Part shown: positions 54,213-64,000 of the stretch, piece after piece | Position numbering within the stretch: the first letter of the stretch is position 1 | Layout: every line of letters begins with the position of its first letter | From: Lojkania enalia | Lineage: Eukaryota; Ascomycota; Dothideomycetes; Pleosporales | Assembly (NCBI GenBank): GCA_010094045.1 | Contig: ML986603.1 | Coordinates: 124,001 to 188,000, forward strand | Direction of reading: 5' to 3' | DNA length: 64,000 nt | The notes under the pieces: model-generated | What the model saw: the letters and a program-made list of their open reading frames with translations, nothing else | Databases searched by the model: none | Told to the model about the DNA's origin: nothing | Program-made: the position numbers and the translations under genes

Positions 54213-56556
54213 GGCGGTGCTAGACGTACTTGTGGGGTTGAATAGAAAAAGTGCCGCTCCCTCCTAGCGAAGGATATGCAGCATGCCCGTTCGAATAGGC
54301 ATGTCGATGCATTTTCCCCTTAGGCGATGATGCATGTAAGGGCAGCATCCAGTCGAGTGTCCTAGGGTTATGGAACGCTCTGCGGTATCCCTTGAATACC
54401 CCCGGTCACCGTCGACCTGCGAGGACAAGGAAACACAATGCTAGGCGCCGCAAGTCTAGAGCTGGTGGCGGGTTCGGGCGTCAGGAGGTAGTTGAATTGG
54501 CGACAGCAGCGAGGGCCACGGCAGATAGGGGTGGTGATGTGTTGGGTCAGACAGCGGGTCTTGAATCCCTGGAGAGGGTCGTTGTACAGACTCCGTAGGG
54601 GAAGACTTGGCCAGTGATTTATTTCGCTAAAGGCCACCGTTGACCTCGAGATCCAACGAGCGACCCTGGTGACACGCCTGAGGCCGAAGATCAAAGGAGG
54701 AACCGAATGGGACACGCAGCAGATGGATGGCGCCGAGGATGTTCGAAAATTACTGTCGGGTCCGGTAGTCTGATAAAGCGGATGCTGCTGGTGCTGGGCT
54801 ACGGGCTCGGGGCTGAACCAAACGTCGTCTCCACAGGGTTGCTCGCCAAGCACGCACTAGCATCGCCGACTCAGGATCCGAGATATGAGGATGCCGCTAT
54901 CACACGTTGAAATGAGTCGTCTATGATGCAAAACTGGCTGCTCTTGTTGTGGGATGTCGTGTTGTTGCGGCAAAGATGCGATATTGGGAGCCAAATATAG
55001 CTGCGCCCCCTATCTTATGACCTCTGTAACAGCTTGCTGATTGTGGTGCTGAGTTGCACACTAGACGGATTACGCATGCACGACCAAGACGATGAGCGCA
55101 GGTCTGATCCGCACACGCGTTCCAGCAGGAGCACGTGGCCGATGTCACGAAGCCTTGAAAGTCGCGAAGGAAGCATTCGTGTCCTAAGAAATATATGTGC
55201 ATTCCGAACGTTTCCCTGTCAATTGCATCTACATACTCTGCATGGCTTCCAGAGTCTACCACCGGTACCAATTGGCCGTCTTAGGCAAATGCACGCTGCC
55301 CCCATGCAACTCTAAACTAAATGAAAGGTAAGAAATCAACGCATTGTCCTTGCACCTAGACCAGCTACATCAGTATTTATGGAAAAGAGTACACAAAACG
55401 ACTAGAAGGGAATGCATGCTCCTCACTCAGAAAAGCCGGTGTAGTCATCCCCCGCCACACGGCCTCTAGCCAGAACGGCCCAAGACGGGTCATCCTGACC
55501 TTTGGCTCAAGGACCACAATTACACGCCGTTGGAAGCCCTTCAGCGTAACTCCACTACTCATCCTTCCAGTCGAGACTAGTAGAGTGCGGGAGGGTGACC
55601 CGGTGGCCGGGTCGTTGAATGGATAGACTAAATTTTCATCCTAGCAAGAGAAGAAATAAAAGCGAGACCCACATACATGAACAGGGTGTGTTATTGGATC
55701 TTGCGGGTTTGGAGGACCTGATGGGGCGTGTCAGTGGCGTTTCGATGAAACAATTGAGCAGAAGCCGTCAATGAAAGCAATTGATCAGACAAATGGTAAG
55801 TTGGTACATGAGTTCTTCAACAGAGTTCAGTAGCAGAACTGAAAAAAGTACATAGTCATCACATAGATTTTCCGAGTGATATGCTGAAGATTATCCACTT
55901 ACTACAATTTAGAGTCAGTTGCGTGAAGCATCGCGGGATTAGCCAAAACGATAAACAGATCGCCGAGTTATCGTATGAGGCACAGCATAACTATGGATGC
56001 TCCCATGTTTCAAGCAATGCCTCGTCAAGTCACGCTGAAGGATTATGCCACATTCCTTCCACCGTCGGAGTTTCCATCACCGGACGGGTTGAAACAAGGC
56101 TATGAACGAAGCGATTTGGAGCGCAATCGAACGGGCCGCTGCCCAACGGCGCTACATTGAAGCTGTCAAACTTGCGGTCATTACACGAAGCGTCCTGCAC
56201 TGAAATCAGCTTGTGGCTCAAAATTAGACTCCAGAATGTTTCGGTACGGGAGGATGAGATCAGACGGTGGTGCATGTTGTTCAGTTGCTCATTATTCATC
56301 GCCAGAACAAGTTCAGGAGTTATCAATCATATGAAATAGTGTAGGCAGCAAAGACCGGTGGCTATACGTACCTTCCAAGAGCGCCATTTCCGGTGATTTG
56401 TTTCGTAGAGAAGGGAAGTCGAGGGACAAGCGAGGGCAAAAAAAAGTAGCCCAGTCGCGAAATCTTGGCGCGCGACTTGCTTAGTCAACGTCCGAATGCT
56501 GACTTCATTCAGCAAGGTATTCCTCGAGCAGACCTTCACAATACTAACTCACTCTA
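54213..56556. other. Long intergenic region, no supported gene
   Basis: About 2.3 kb. Several frames of 60-160 codons overlap on both strands (for example 54368-54853 leftward), and none shows a domain or signal peptide I recognise. A short rightward stretch near 55993-56110 reads like protein (PRQVTLKDYATFLPP) but has no visible gene around it. Poorly conserved genes or non-coding RNAs cannot be excluded. Confidence 0.4.
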
Positions 56557-57795
56557 ATGGCCATGAACACGGACAGGAGGAGAATAAACGGTCCGAGTAG
56601 AGGCACGTCGGCACCAATATTTGCAAGGACCGTAAAAGAGCCTGGATACCTTCAATCGCTGCGACCATCCCGAGTAAGAGGTCCAAATGAACTCCGCAAC
56701 ATATGTAAGTTCCAGTATCTCCAATGCAAAGCTTCAGGAGCAGACCAACCGAGGCGTGTTTGGCTGGTCAGTTTCGTCAAATTTCCACCTTTTGCTGTAA
56801 TGCCTTCCGTTTGTCTATGTTCTCAATGATCCTATCCAGCTGTGCTTTCACGCCCCGCATTTTCAAAAATATGGTGAATCTTTAAGGATGCCTTACTTGA
56901 CATCCAACATATTTCTCTTCCTCTTCTACGTCATCTGCAAGACTACAGCTAACATCCATTAGTCCTTCAAACCTCCATTATCCCTTCCGCCTCCGGTTCC
57001 GCCTATCTCGAAATCCCCAACCCTCCCCCCTCTACTACGACACTCATTCCGCCCTCTTCTACTCTAAAGCTCTCCTGTTCAATCCAGGGCCCAAAACCTC
57101 TCCCCCGCTCTACTCCATTTAGTCCCTCGCTCCTCCTCACCACAACCGTTAAATTCGCCCCCTTCGCAACCCGCACACGCCGAGGCTACATCCGAGATTC
57201 CATCGAGCGAGATCTAGGTGTACATCTCGAGACAGCATTACGCGGCGTAATTATTGCAGAGAGATGGCCGAAGAGCGGGGTTGAGGTTGTTGTTACGGTT
57301 ATTGAGGGGGATGAGGATGGGTGGTGGGGTGATGATCTTAAAGGATCAGTTGGGAGCGGATGGGGACTGCTAAATGTGCTGGCGGGCTGTATTACGGTGG
57401 CTAGCGCGGCAATTGTGGATGCTAGGATTGATTGTGTGGATCTCGTCTCTGGGGGTGTTGCCGCCATTGTCAAAAATCCGGAGGCGAGGAATGGGAGGGA
57501 GAAGCTTCTGAAAGTCCTAGACCCTAACCCTTCTGAGCATCAAGATGTTGTGGCGGCGTGTACAGTTGGGTATCTTGCGGCGAGAGATGAGATTACGGAA
57601 ATCTGGATGAAGGGAGATGTGGGTGCTAGTCCTGATGATCTTATCGAGGGAGCTACGCAGGCTGCGGTAGGAAGTCTGTCAGTACTAAAGGAAGTGGTTC
57701 GTGAAGCTGTGAAGGCCAAAGCTAAAGAGCCAGCAGCGCAGGAGGAGGGATTGGAGAGAAAGAGCCCCCAGGACAATGTTGAAATGGCAGGATGA
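56557..57795 (+). CDS. MTR3: Exosome RNase PH-like subunit MTR3
   Basis: Two exons, 56557-56704 and 56963-57795, give 326 aa (or from a second ATG two codons later). MTR3 is one of six RNase PH-like subunits of the eukaryotic exosome ring, which guides RNA to the Rrp44 and Rrp6 nucleases for 3'-5' processing. The N-terminus MNTDRRRINGPSRG and VRGPNELRNI|FLQTSIIPSASGSAYLEI match the family start and cross the intron. Then come LLLTTTVKFAPFATRTRRGYI, IERDLGVHLETALRGVIIAERWPKSGVEVVV and VLAGCITVASAAIVDARIDCVDLVSGG. The phosphorolytic catalytic residues are not expected in this inactive subunit. The 258-nt intron is long for this window. The C-terminal tail is Lys/Glu-rich. Confidence 0.88.
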
Positions 57796-58344
57796 ACAAC
57801 TTTCTTCACATCATCTCTCGGAACTATCTATTTGATGCATAGCGTCGGCGTTCAAAAAAAGGGATATACCAATAGGCGTGGACGTCTTGCATTCGAGGCT
57901 GAATGCAGGAAGAGCTATGATAATTCGATACGCTAAATGCAGACCGAAGCTCACCATAACACGTGTTCACGCACTAGCAGCCTTGTAATGTCTTCTGTCG
58001 CCTTTATGGCTGCCCTAAAACGGGCCAACAAAGCGGAAAATAAATTGCAACGCCTCAAACCTTGACAGAGCAAATCTGAACCTTCAAATATGCTCATGCC
58101 CATTGCCTCATGTTAGACCCTAAAACGCCGAAACGACCACCAATAGAACTAGAACCGATTATCCCGGAGCCGGGCAGATATCTCTAGACCTAGGAACTTC
58201 GGTTGATGGTATTGAAGTAACTAAACATCGGAAAAAGGGCTATCGACCACTAAAAACGTCTAGTTAGCAGTCTTTGTTCCATCAAGAAGTACTATTGAAT
58301 AACCCACGCTCCCGCTCCCTGGTCTGCTCAGCCTTGTGCTTGAA
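57796..58344. other. Convergent intergenic region MTR3 / Myb-like gene
   Basis: 3' flanks of two converging genes. No gene is recognised. Confidence 0.5.
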
Positions 58345-59454
58345 CTACCCGTCCATCTCATCATGCTCGATGGTCTCGTTCGCGTCCGTGAAGACGTCGC
58401 CATCCTCGTGGTCGGCATTGCTATTATCCTCATGCTTGAACCCTTGATCAACCTCTGGGTTAACCTCTTGCCCGATCTCCTGTTGAGCTTCCCAGTTGAT
58501 GTCCCGCTTAACCTCGATCATATCTCCTTCATTCTCTCCCGTAGGCTCCCCTTTCTTGGCTTTGGAATCCTCCCCCGTAGCCGGAACCCTGGCACTCTTC
58601 TTGGGCTTCTCCTTTTGCTCGCCCTTATCGACGCTGAAAGCAGTTTTCTTACCACCTTTGTTCACGACTCGAGCTTTCTTCAATGTCTCCACCTCTGACT
58701 CACTACCATCGTCCTCCACACTCTCAGTTACAGTTCCATTCGTCTCATCACCTGCACTGTCGTCACCGTTGACAGCCTTAGTCTTTGCTGGGATACGCTT
58801 GCGCTTGGTCGGGGAGTCGGTTGCGCTTAGCGCTTTCTTGTGCATGACGGTAGGTATCACCCCGGCGTTCTCGAAAGCAATCTTCATACGTGAGTACCGC
58901 TTACTAGCGGCGCCGGGGGTCGTTCCACACTTGTTGGCGATGTCGGTCCAGTCGGGTGCCTATGTTCTCGTTCAGGATGTTTTGTTCGTCATGTAGTTTG
59001 GTTTGTTCAATCTCGTGTCATCCTTCAACCAATTCGCAGCCATCTATCTACCTGTGCTGATCGAGATATCTCCTAGCGTGGGAATGACGAGCAGACACTA
59101 AAATGGGGAAGAATTGAAGAGAAGAACTAATCGCAAGCGACTAACCTTGTCACGATTGGAGTGCTTGACACATAGCCAAAGAAGCTGATACGCTGCCGGT
59201 CCCGCATCTTTGCCGTCGGTGATGGCTTTCTTGAGGCGGGACCAACGTTTGTTCGCGGCCGCCTTGTTGATGTTGAGGTTCTTGCTGACCTTGTCCCAGT
59301 CGATCTGTGGAGCTAGTTAGCATGCCGGAATGGGTGGTTATGTTCTTGCTAGACGAGGGTTGATGGTAAATTACGGGTAAAAGTCTACCTTAGGTGTACC
59401 AGCAGAAGTAAGGATCAAGTAAAGATAATGAACGTTCTCTTCGTCAGAGGGCAT
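58345..59454 (-). CDS. Myb/SANT-like DNA-binding domain protein
   Basis: Three exons, 59389-59454, 59146-59304 and 58345-58959, give 279 aa. The N-terminal 105 residues form two Myb-like helical repeats: PKIDWDKVSKNLNINKAAAN with KRWSRLKKAI, then APDWTDIANKCGTTPGAASK with RYSRMK. Each has a tryptophan and an (S/N)KR(W/Y)SR recognition-helix-like segment. This pattern is common in filamentous-fungus nuclear proteins of unknown role. The remaining 170 residues are low complexity with alternating Lys- and Glu/Asp-rich blocks, and basic clusters (TKRKR, KPKKS) could act as nuclear signals. The second intron is 186 nt, longer than usual here. DNA-binding specificity and targets cannot be read. Confidence 0.78.
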
Positions 59455-60273
59455 CTTGACGTGGTTTGACTTGACTGTCTGTTGAGGTAGTGCGTTGAGG
59501 GCTGTTGGTTGCGGCGGTGGTAAACGAGGCGGAAGATGGTGTGAATGCCAAGATTGGAGTAGGATAGCTAGGGAAGACTAGGTGTTTATAGGTAGCTAGA
59601 GAGATAAAGGGGAAAACGTCACTAGAGGAGATTGTCAGCCCACCGGAGGATAGCTAGGTGAAGATGAAAGTGAAGGTGAAGATACGGTGAAAATGAAGGC
59701 GAAGACGAAGGTAAAGGTAAAGGAAGTAGAGGATAGATAAGCAAGTGGTGAGTCACAAACAAGTGAAAGCCATGTCGGCGCTGTGAGACCAAGCCTCTCA
59801 GCAGTTCCAGGTGTCGAAAAAGCATGGGTATACACAAGGTGAGCGAGTTGAGACGACTATTGAGATCAACAAGGTATTATTTGAATGTGTCTTCATGACT
59901 TTCTGCCGGCTTGATGATGTAGGGCTAACGTCTTGTTATTATAAGAATCATTTGTCGATTTTAATTTCTTGAAATTGGAAGGTTGTTGGCATAGATCTGA
60001 GCAAGTACTAAGGATAACCAAGAATGAAAGAAAGATGATGTTGTACCTCGACTACCAATTGTCGCAAGGATGTTGGGACATCTCTATTCACATGACGTCT
60101 AAGAATACTCAATGTGTAAAAGACATTGCTGAATTGGCGGCGGACGGTAAATAACCTTCATGGGGTATGTCGTCAACAGTATGCTATGTTCGATACCAAA
60201 TATGCGTGTCAACAATATCTAAGAAACCGCTACAAAGCAAAATCCGCTTACTCAAAACTCCATACCCAACCCA
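59455..60273. other. Intergenic, Myb-like gene promoter and EXO84 3' flank
   Basis: Contains a purine-rich GAAGGTGAAGA-type tract at 59650-59740 with hexamer-like repetition. No gene is recognised. Confidence 0.5.
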
Positions 60274-62395
60274 TTATCCACTAACGCCCAACCCTACAAC
60301 TCCCTTCTTCTCCTCTTTATCAATTCCTTTCCCCACTAGTTCCTTGAAGTCAAGCCCCACATCCGTCAACATCGCCGCATGTTCTAGCGCTTGATCCATA
60401 CACTGCTTCCATAGCGGGCTGCTCCGGTCGACATTGCTTAACTGTCGAGCTATAATTACGTTGAAATCATCAACGTGCTCTTTCGCCCATTTGACGCAGG
60501 CAGACATCATTTGTTGCGGGAAGCATTTTTGGTAGATGTCGACGGTGTTTTTAATGATGGTGAAGTAGATGAATGATATTTGGAAAATGTAGTCGGGGAG
60601 ATTGCCTTCAAAAATGCATTGGCTATCTCAATATTAGCTTGGTGATGGAAGAGTAGAATAAGAAATAAAAAGGGTTCTTACCGTGAGCGCTTTTTGATAA
60701 GCTCGGTTCGACACTCAAGATAGGCTTCTCGGGCTCTATCTTCGAACCCGAGGCGATGGATCCATGTGACATGTTTTTTGACTGAAGACAGCCAGGAATT
60801 GTTTTCCACAAGCTGCTTGATGAGTACGTTGGCAAGCTTGCCCGCACGCTCATTGACTTTGAATGTCACAATGCCTTGTGCCATGGAATTGCCTCTTATA
60901 TTCTTAGCCAAGGCATTGAGACGCTGCACTTTCTTGACTGCATCTTCAAATCGTTGCAAGGCAATGTCAATATCCAAATCATCTAGCTGAGCCTCGACTT
61001 GTCGGATATTTTGCTGCTTTCCATCGACGTCTAGGAACATGCTGGCTCTATGGTTGACAACATTATCTGATATGCTTTCCATCAAGCCAGCGTTCTTGAG
61101 AATGTTGGGATCCTTCGTGGCGAAGTAGTTAAAAGAGTCTTGAGTTCTCCCCCTCTCCTCAGATTCTTCTGTGCTCTTTCTTAGGTCTTCGAGGGCTCTT
61201 CTCCAGGTTGATATTAGGGTGTTTTTCTCCGCAGCATCCGTCTGATAGACAGCGAAAGTGAATGATTCACCCCCTACACGGATATTGACAGCATTTTCTG
61301 CCCCCTCCCTGGCTGTCGGCATGGACGATATTACAACGTCTTGAAGCGGCCAACATCGCTGAGCCATCCATTCCTTGCCCGAGCTCTTCTTCTCACGCGA
61401 GGTTTGGCCAGCGATTTCATTCCGCTGCTTCTTCTCAGCAGCAACCAGTAAATGATCGTTGAGCATGATCAAATGAACGCGCCGTCTAGCTTTCCATGTC
61501 GCCGCGTTTAGCTCGACCCATCTACCAGATTCCCAGACAATATGGCGTCCTGGAATGGCTGGAAGATATTTCTGGGATCCCTCAACCCGCTTCCATAACT
61601 CTTGCAAATGGGTGTTCCAAAGCGCCTCAAGATTTGCTACCGAGCTCCTATTAGCGGCTTTCCGGGCGCTAATAGCATCCCCATTGATGCCCGCGGTCGA
61701 CGCGGTCTGCCCCAAAGTGCCCGTCAGCTCCGCCATCAGCTGCCTAAGCGTTCGCATTTCTCCCTTAAGCTTCTCCGCCTCTTTACTGATCTTGATGAAC
61801 TGCGTTCGATTTCGGTAGACGTTCTCTTGGAGCTCCATTGAGGTTCGATTCTTCGTCTTCCGGAGTTCGTCTTCGTAACGGCGAATGTCTTCCTCGGTGG
61901 CATCCGCTAGGATTGAAGCCACATCTTTGCCATACGTTAGAGAGCTCCCGTAGGCCGCAACGCTTACTCACATTGTTCGTGTCGCAGATTGGGATCTCCC
62001 AAAGCTTTCACGTCGACCTTTAAAACCCGACCGTCAGAGCTTCCAGGCGGCCTCCCATCCCTGCTTGGAGGCGCGTTCCTATATTGGCTTGGAATCTGGG
62101 GCATAGCCGGCATAGGGGGAGCTCCGGCGTTGAAGTCGCTAGGCAACTGCGTTATCCTCTGAGAATACCGTCTCTTGACTAGGTCTGCCGTCTTTTCGGC
62201 TCTGGGGGGCCGCTCCCTGGGCGCATCAAGCTTTCTACCTGATCTGCTAGACTCATTGGAGGGCCGTCCTGAACTCGAGACTGTTGCGGCAGCGAGCCCA
62301 GTGGGCATAGGAGCACTGATCTGACGCGGGGCGCCCTTGGGACGCGCAGCGCGCTTTTTGCGGAGGGAGATCCCCTTGTTACGTTCTTCCGACAT
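60274..62395 (-). CDS. EXO84: Exocyst complex subunit EXO84
   Basis: Three exons, 61972-62395, 60682-61924 and 60274-60622, give 671 aa. EXO84 is one of eight exocyst subunits that tether secretory vesicles at the plasma membrane, and it binds Rho/Ral-type GTPases. The first 115 residues are basic and Pro/Ser-rich. A coiled-coil follows: DIRRYEDELRKTKNRTSMEL and FIKISKEAEKLKGEMRTLRQ. Then comes a PH-type domain (about 245-385), with GRWVELNAATWKARRRVHLI, NDHLLVAAEKK and SFTFAVYQTDAAEKNTLIST. The C-terminal helical bundle includes ANVLIKQLVENNSWL and FEGNLPDYIFQISFIYFTII. The first intron is 47 nt with an AAG acceptor. Start codons of EXO84 and TOM20 are 312 bases apart and divergent. Confidence 0.92.
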
Positions 62396-62707
62396 GGTGC
62401 CCGCAAGACGTACGGATCCGGTGACTGTTCGATGTTGAGCCGTGAAGTGTCGTTTGGAGTGTAACCAGTGTTACGGTGGGTGCAGGGACCGAAATAGGTG
62501 GATCCCTGTCCGGTCGCAAGCTTGGGCCAGCTGCAGTGTCGTGCCGTGATTTCCCAGTCCTCATCTCCAAAAAAGTTCGAACCTCATCACTTCGACACGC
62601 TTCATCCCTTCTTCCATTCCCTGCCCTGCGGCTTCCCTCTTATACAACGGCCCTGCGTCGATTGGATCACTTTATTTAAACTTTAGGACACTAACACCAC
62701 CGCCGCC
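62396..62707. promoter_or_regulatory. Divergent promoter EXO84 / TOM20
   Basis: The only sequence between two divergent starts. It contains a TTTATTTAAA stretch about 40 bases before the TOM20 ATG. Confidence 0.5.
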
Positions 62708-63339
62708 ATGTCGTCATCAGTAAGACCCGCAGCGATTGCCGCCATCAGCGTCGGCACCCTCGTCACGGGCTTTCTCGCATATGCAGTATACTTCGACCAT
62801 AGGCGGCGCAACGATCCCGAGTTCCGCAAGGCCCTAAAGCGCGAATCGAAGCAGCAAGCCAGGGCTGCGAAGGCCGAGGCCGAGGCCGCAGGCAAGGAGC
62901 AGAAGAAGACTATCCACGCGGCAGTTGAGCGGGCAAACGAGGAGGGATTCCCCAAGGATCCCGAAGAGGTGGAGGGCTACTTCATGCAGGAAGTGGCTCA
63001 GGGAGAATCCATGTGCCAGCAGGGTAGGACGCCCCCAATCAATGCCTAAAGAGCGTGACAGTATGACAGGATACTGATTAACGTATAGGCGCGGACCCAG
63101 TTGAGGCAGCTCTTTGCTTCTATCGCGCTCTTAAGGTCTATCCCAATCCGAGAGAGCTGATTTCCATTTACGACAAGACTGTTCCAAAGGTATTTCGATC
63201 TTGCGCCTTATATACAATTCTGACTGATTCGCTTCAGCCCGTTCTCGACATCCTTGCCGAGATGATTGCTATCGACACAAGCATTCCCGTTGGCAGCAAA
63301 GCACCCTCCGAAGCTGGATCTGCCGGTGGAATCGAGTAA
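62708..63339 (+). CDS. TOM20: Mitochondrial import receptor subunit TOM20
   Basis: Three exons, 62708-63023, 63089-63189 and 63238-63339, give 172 aa. TOM20 is the outer-membrane receptor that first binds N-terminal presequences and passes precursors to TOM22/TOM40. An N-terminal anchor ([21 protein letters not shown], shown here in part) is followed by basic [17 protein letters not shown], which keeps the bulk of the protein cytosolic. A charged helical linker rich in Ala/Lys/Glu follows. The receptor domain has [12 protein letters not shown], the TPR-like [14 protein letters not shown], and [21 protein letters not shown]. Length, order and exon junctions agree with fungal TOM20. Both introns are short and GT-AG. 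Confidence 0.95.
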
Positions 63340-63816
63340 ATTCTTCTAGGTGTACTCTCTTTCATCAGCAGTAAACTTCTTCTCCTCTCCCGCTCCTGGC
63401 CGCAGTCGATTGTAATATTCTTGTACATGTAAAAGTATCCGTGTATTTTGGCCGGTCATTCGGAGTTTGGTCTGGCATGAAGCATCCGGAATTGACGGCT
63501 ATGGGGCATAGATGGATTAGGTTGCAGTCACCTCATGCGCAACAATCCAATTTCAGTTATTCCCTGCCGGGGTTGGCAATACTTTGCTTAGAGATATTGT
63601 CATATCCTCCTGCTTGGAATGCAATGACTGGTATACTACAAATTACAGCTTTCGATTCTCCAGTCGCGCTCTGCATGCATTTCTGAATCCAAGCCCAAAC
63701 GCCTTGCTCACAATGTCGTCCCCTCCTACTGGCAGAAGGAACCCAAAAGTAATTACAACAAAGTCTATACAACGTCGAACCATGAGAAGCTGTAAATCCT
63801 CCATCGTCATCATAAT
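63340..63816. other. Convergent intergenic region TOM20 / YPT6
   Basis: 3' flanks of two converging genes, with no gene recognised. Frames of up to about 110 codons here do not fit a known family. Confidence 0.5.
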
Positions 63817-64000
63817 CTAACATGAGCACGAGTTCTGCTCCTGGGGCTGGCTTGGGTTGATATTGACATCGATCACTGCGCCATGTTAGCTCCATCTTAC
63901 AACCCTAGTACTTGATAATGGCATACTTTGGCTTTGGCCCTGCTGGCTCTCTCCCTCCATTCCAGGCAATGCTTGCGCGATTCTCTTGAAAAGCGCCTTA
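63817..64000 (-). CDS. YPT6: Rab6/YPT6-type small GTPase, C-terminal end only
   Basis: Leftward gene cut by the window edge. Visible exons are 63927 to beyond 64000 and 63817-63875, joined across a 51-nt intron. The encoded tail is ALFKRIAQALPGMEG, then a Gln/Ser-rich linker, then MIDVNINPSQPQEQNSCSC and stop. ALPGME followed by MID and a terminal Cys-X-Cys is the hallmark of Rab6 C-termini; both cysteines would be geranylgeranylated. YPT6 acts in retrograde traffic from endosomes to Golgi and within the Golgi. The GTPase domain lies outside the window, so this call rests on about 50 residues. Confidence 0.75.

Noticed and set aside
54368..54853. A 161-codon minus-strand frame
   Set aside because: Composition is Pro/Ser/Cys-rich without pattern, the opposite strand is equally open, and no family is recognised.
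20853..62395. A secretory or RNA-processing gene cluster
   Set aside because: The genes face both ways, have separate promoters and belong to unrelated complexes. Fungal housekeeping genes commonly mix like this.
1..64000. tRNA, rRNA and CRISPR features
   Set aside because: I looked for tRNA T-arm and 5S-like motifs and for regularly spaced repeats and found none that hold up. A tRNAscan or Rfam run would be decisive.

Overview
The window is nuclear DNA of a filamentous ascomycete (Pezizomycotina). The evidence is dense protein-coding genes on both strands, short GT-AG introns (mostly 46-90 nt) with CTAAC/CTGAT-like branch sites, ergosterol ERG2, a GH72 cell-wall transglycosylase, the Arb1 RNA-silencing subunit, and a decayed Fot1/pogo transposon with transition-biased decay. 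The class cannot be fixed from sequence reading alone. There is no prokaryotic, phage, CRISPR or organelle signal, and I recognised no tRNA or rRNA gene.

Layout. 1-16 kb: 3' part of an ABCA-type transporter, a Hikeshi/OPI10 protein, a single-pass membrane protein with a Cys-rich ectodomain, a four-TM protein, a long gene-poor stretch (9.6-13.0 kb), ERG2, and a peroxisomal-type D-amino-acid oxidase. 16-34.5 kb: OTU cysteine protease, TRS85 (TRAPP III), a CCA-adding enzyme fused to a Tti2-like HEAT region, a cytochrome P450, CLP1, an inositol polyphosphate kinase, an Arb1 protein with an N-terminal La motif, pyridoxamine-phosphate oxidase, and a PEP-mutase/ICL-family enzyme. 34.8-36.6 kb: a Fot1/pogo relic bounded by about 59-bp terminal inverted repeats and TA dinucleotides. 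38-46 kb: a secreted Cys-containing protein in six exons, a UbiA-type membrane prenyltransferase/terpene-cyclase-like protein, a quinone oxidoreductase, and a GH72 glucanosyltransferase. 46-64 kb: a GEA/GBF1-type Arf-GEF, an ANP1-type mannosyltransferase, exosome subunit MTR3, a Myb-like protein, EXO84, TOM20, and the 3' end of a Rab6/YPT6 GTPase.

Functional links. Several neighbours serve the secretory and cell-wall pathway (TRS85, GEA, ANP1, GH72, EXO84, YPT6), while CCA1, CLP1, MTR3 and Arb1 act on RNA. Fungal genes are not in operons, so this is probably chance clustering. Divergent pairs likely share promoters: TRS85/CCA1, IPK/ARB1 and EXO84/TOM20.

The most notable observations are two domain fusions, each supported by one uninterrupted exon: CCA1 with a Tti2-like region, and a La motif with Arb1. 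Others are the P450 with a non-canonical heme loop, the solitary UbiA-type gene, the transposon relic, and four stop-free introns with length a multiple of three. Exon boundaries were inferred by eye from splice signals, reading-frame continuity and family conservation. They are predictions, not transcript data.
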